Part shown: positions 5,473 through 5,948 of the stretch, piece by piece
Position numbering within the stretch: the first letter of the stretch is position 1
How the letters are laid out: each line of letters begins with the position of its first letter
NCBI GenBank assembly: GCA_027021185.1
Contig: JALUUU010000242.1
Coordinates: 1-5,948, forward strand
Length of the DNA: 5,948 nt
Reading direction: 5' to 3'
Source: an archaeon
GTDB taxonomy: Archaea > Hydrothermarchaeota > Hydrothermarchaeia > Hydrothermarchaeales > JALUUU01
Notes under the pieces: model-generated
What the model was told of the DNA's origin: nothing
The model's database searches: none
Seen by the model: the letters and a program-made list of their open reading frames with translations, nothing else
Translations under genes and position numbers: made by a program

Positions 5473-5546
5473 GCTGTACCTCAATTTTCTATATTTTTGG
5501 ACGGGAAAAATAATATTAATACTAACCACTAAGAGGTAATAATAAT
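5473..5546. promoter_or_regulatory. Divergent nth/pan promoter region
   Basis: This 74-bp AT-rich gap must serve both directions. For nth, TATTAATATTAT on the minus strand (centre about 5513) is about 41 nt from the ATG, and GAGGT (5482-5478) is the ribosome binding site. For pan, CTATATTTTT (5489-5498) would give a start near 5520, and AGAGGT (5532-5537) lies nine bases before the ATG at 5547. The two TATA candidates lie within about 20 bp of each other, so the promoters overlap and may compete. Confidence 0.5.
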
Positions 5547-5948
5547 ATGCCTGACAAAGCCAAGTCCAAGGATGAGATGTCTAAGTACCTGCTGAATAGG
5601 GTCAGGGACCTTGAGCGGGAGTGCCTCCAGCTCTCCAACGAAAACAACAGGATACGGCAGGGGTATTCTCAGCGGATACGCTGGCTAGAGGATAAGAAAC
5701 GCAGCCTAGAAAGCGAGAAACTCGCATTGGATCGAGAGGTCAGAAGGCTTCGGAGTGAGTTGGAAAGGCTGAAGACCATGCCCCTGATAATCGGCACCGT
5801 AGTGGATGTGCTCCCCAACGGCAAAGTAGTGGTGAAGAGCAGCACAGGTCCTCAGTTCGTGGTTAATACATCGCAATTCATCGATAAGGGATCCCTAACG
5901 CCCGGATCAAGGGTGGCTATGAACCAGCAGTCCTTCGCCGTTGTAGAG
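5547..5948 (+). CDS. pan: Proteasome-activating nucleotidase, N-terminal part (3'-partial)
   Basis: The frame runs from ATG (AGAGGT nine bases upstream) to the window end, 134 codons with no stop. Residues about 8-77 are charged heptad-rich sequence (LLNRVRDLERE..., LEDKKRSLESEKLALDREV) that should form the PAN N-terminal coiled coil. Residues about 79-134 are the OB-fold: PLIIGTVVDVLPNGKVVVKS, then STGPQFVVN, ending in MNQQSFAVVE, very close to archaeal PAN. The AAA+ ATPase domain and the C-terminal proteasome-docking motif (HbYX in PAN) lie beyond the window. PAN is a hexameric ATPase that unfolds proteins and feeds them to the 20S proteasome. It is head-to-head with nth. The coiled coil and OB ring together form the substrate entry port. 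Confidence 0.95.
   Translation, partial: MPDKAKSKDEMSKYLLNRVRDLERECLQLSNENNRIRQGYSQRIRWLEDKKRSLESEKLALDREVRRLRSELERLKTMPLIIGTVVDVLPNGKVVVKSSTGPQFVVNTSQFIDKGSLTPGSRVAMNQQSFAVVE

Noticed and set aside
5473..5529. 19-residue N-terminal extension of endonuclease III from an earlier in-frame start
   Set aside because: It would run through the TATA-like region, lacks a ribosome binding site, and the ATG at 5472 has GAGGT at ideal spacing and gives the normal family length.

Overview
The window is archaeal, most likely from a euryarchaeote related to Thermococci or Theionarchaea. The group is inferred; the domain is well supported. It carries the N-terminal half of a proteasome-activating nucleotidase (PAN), a CGP-CTERM-type surface-anchoring tail (a signal best known from Thermococcales), a stand-alone LigD-type 3'-phosphoesterase, an A-type flavodiiron protein of the methanogen FprA kind, and AT-rich TATA-like elements at archaeal spacing ahead of the genes.

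Layout. Bases 1-1953 (+) hold the 3' part of a large repeat protein, probably a beta-propeller, with at least 13 'YWLIGG...RYDG..F.DLT' units and a C-terminal CGP-CTERM anchor; its true start lies upstream. Bases 1954-2669 have no intact gene. They contain what looks like a broken minus-strand lipoprotein gene (frameshift at a T7 run), a hairpin followed by a T-run on the minus strand, and the promoter and ribosome binding site of the next gene. Bases 2670-3092 (+) encode a 140-residue ferritin-like diiron protein starting at TTG. It converges on a minus-strand block, in transcription order nth (endonuclease III, 5472-4834), a LigD-type 3'-phosphoesterase (4750-4370) and a flavodiiron oxygen reductase (4314-3136). 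A 74-bp divergent promoter region separates nth from pan (5547 to beyond the window end).

How the genes may work together. The flavodiiron protein reduces O2 (or NO) and the ferritin-like protein probably handles iron or peroxide. Nth removes oxidised pyrimidines and nicks DNA, and the phosphoesterase can clean blocked 3' ends. Together they read as an anaerobe's oxygen-defence and oxidative-DNA-repair neighbourhood. The nth/phosphoesterase adjacency is the most suggestive functional link. A perfect 15-bp palindrome touching the flavodiiron TATA element is a candidate operator. No CRISPR array, tRNA, rRNA or insertion sequence was seen.
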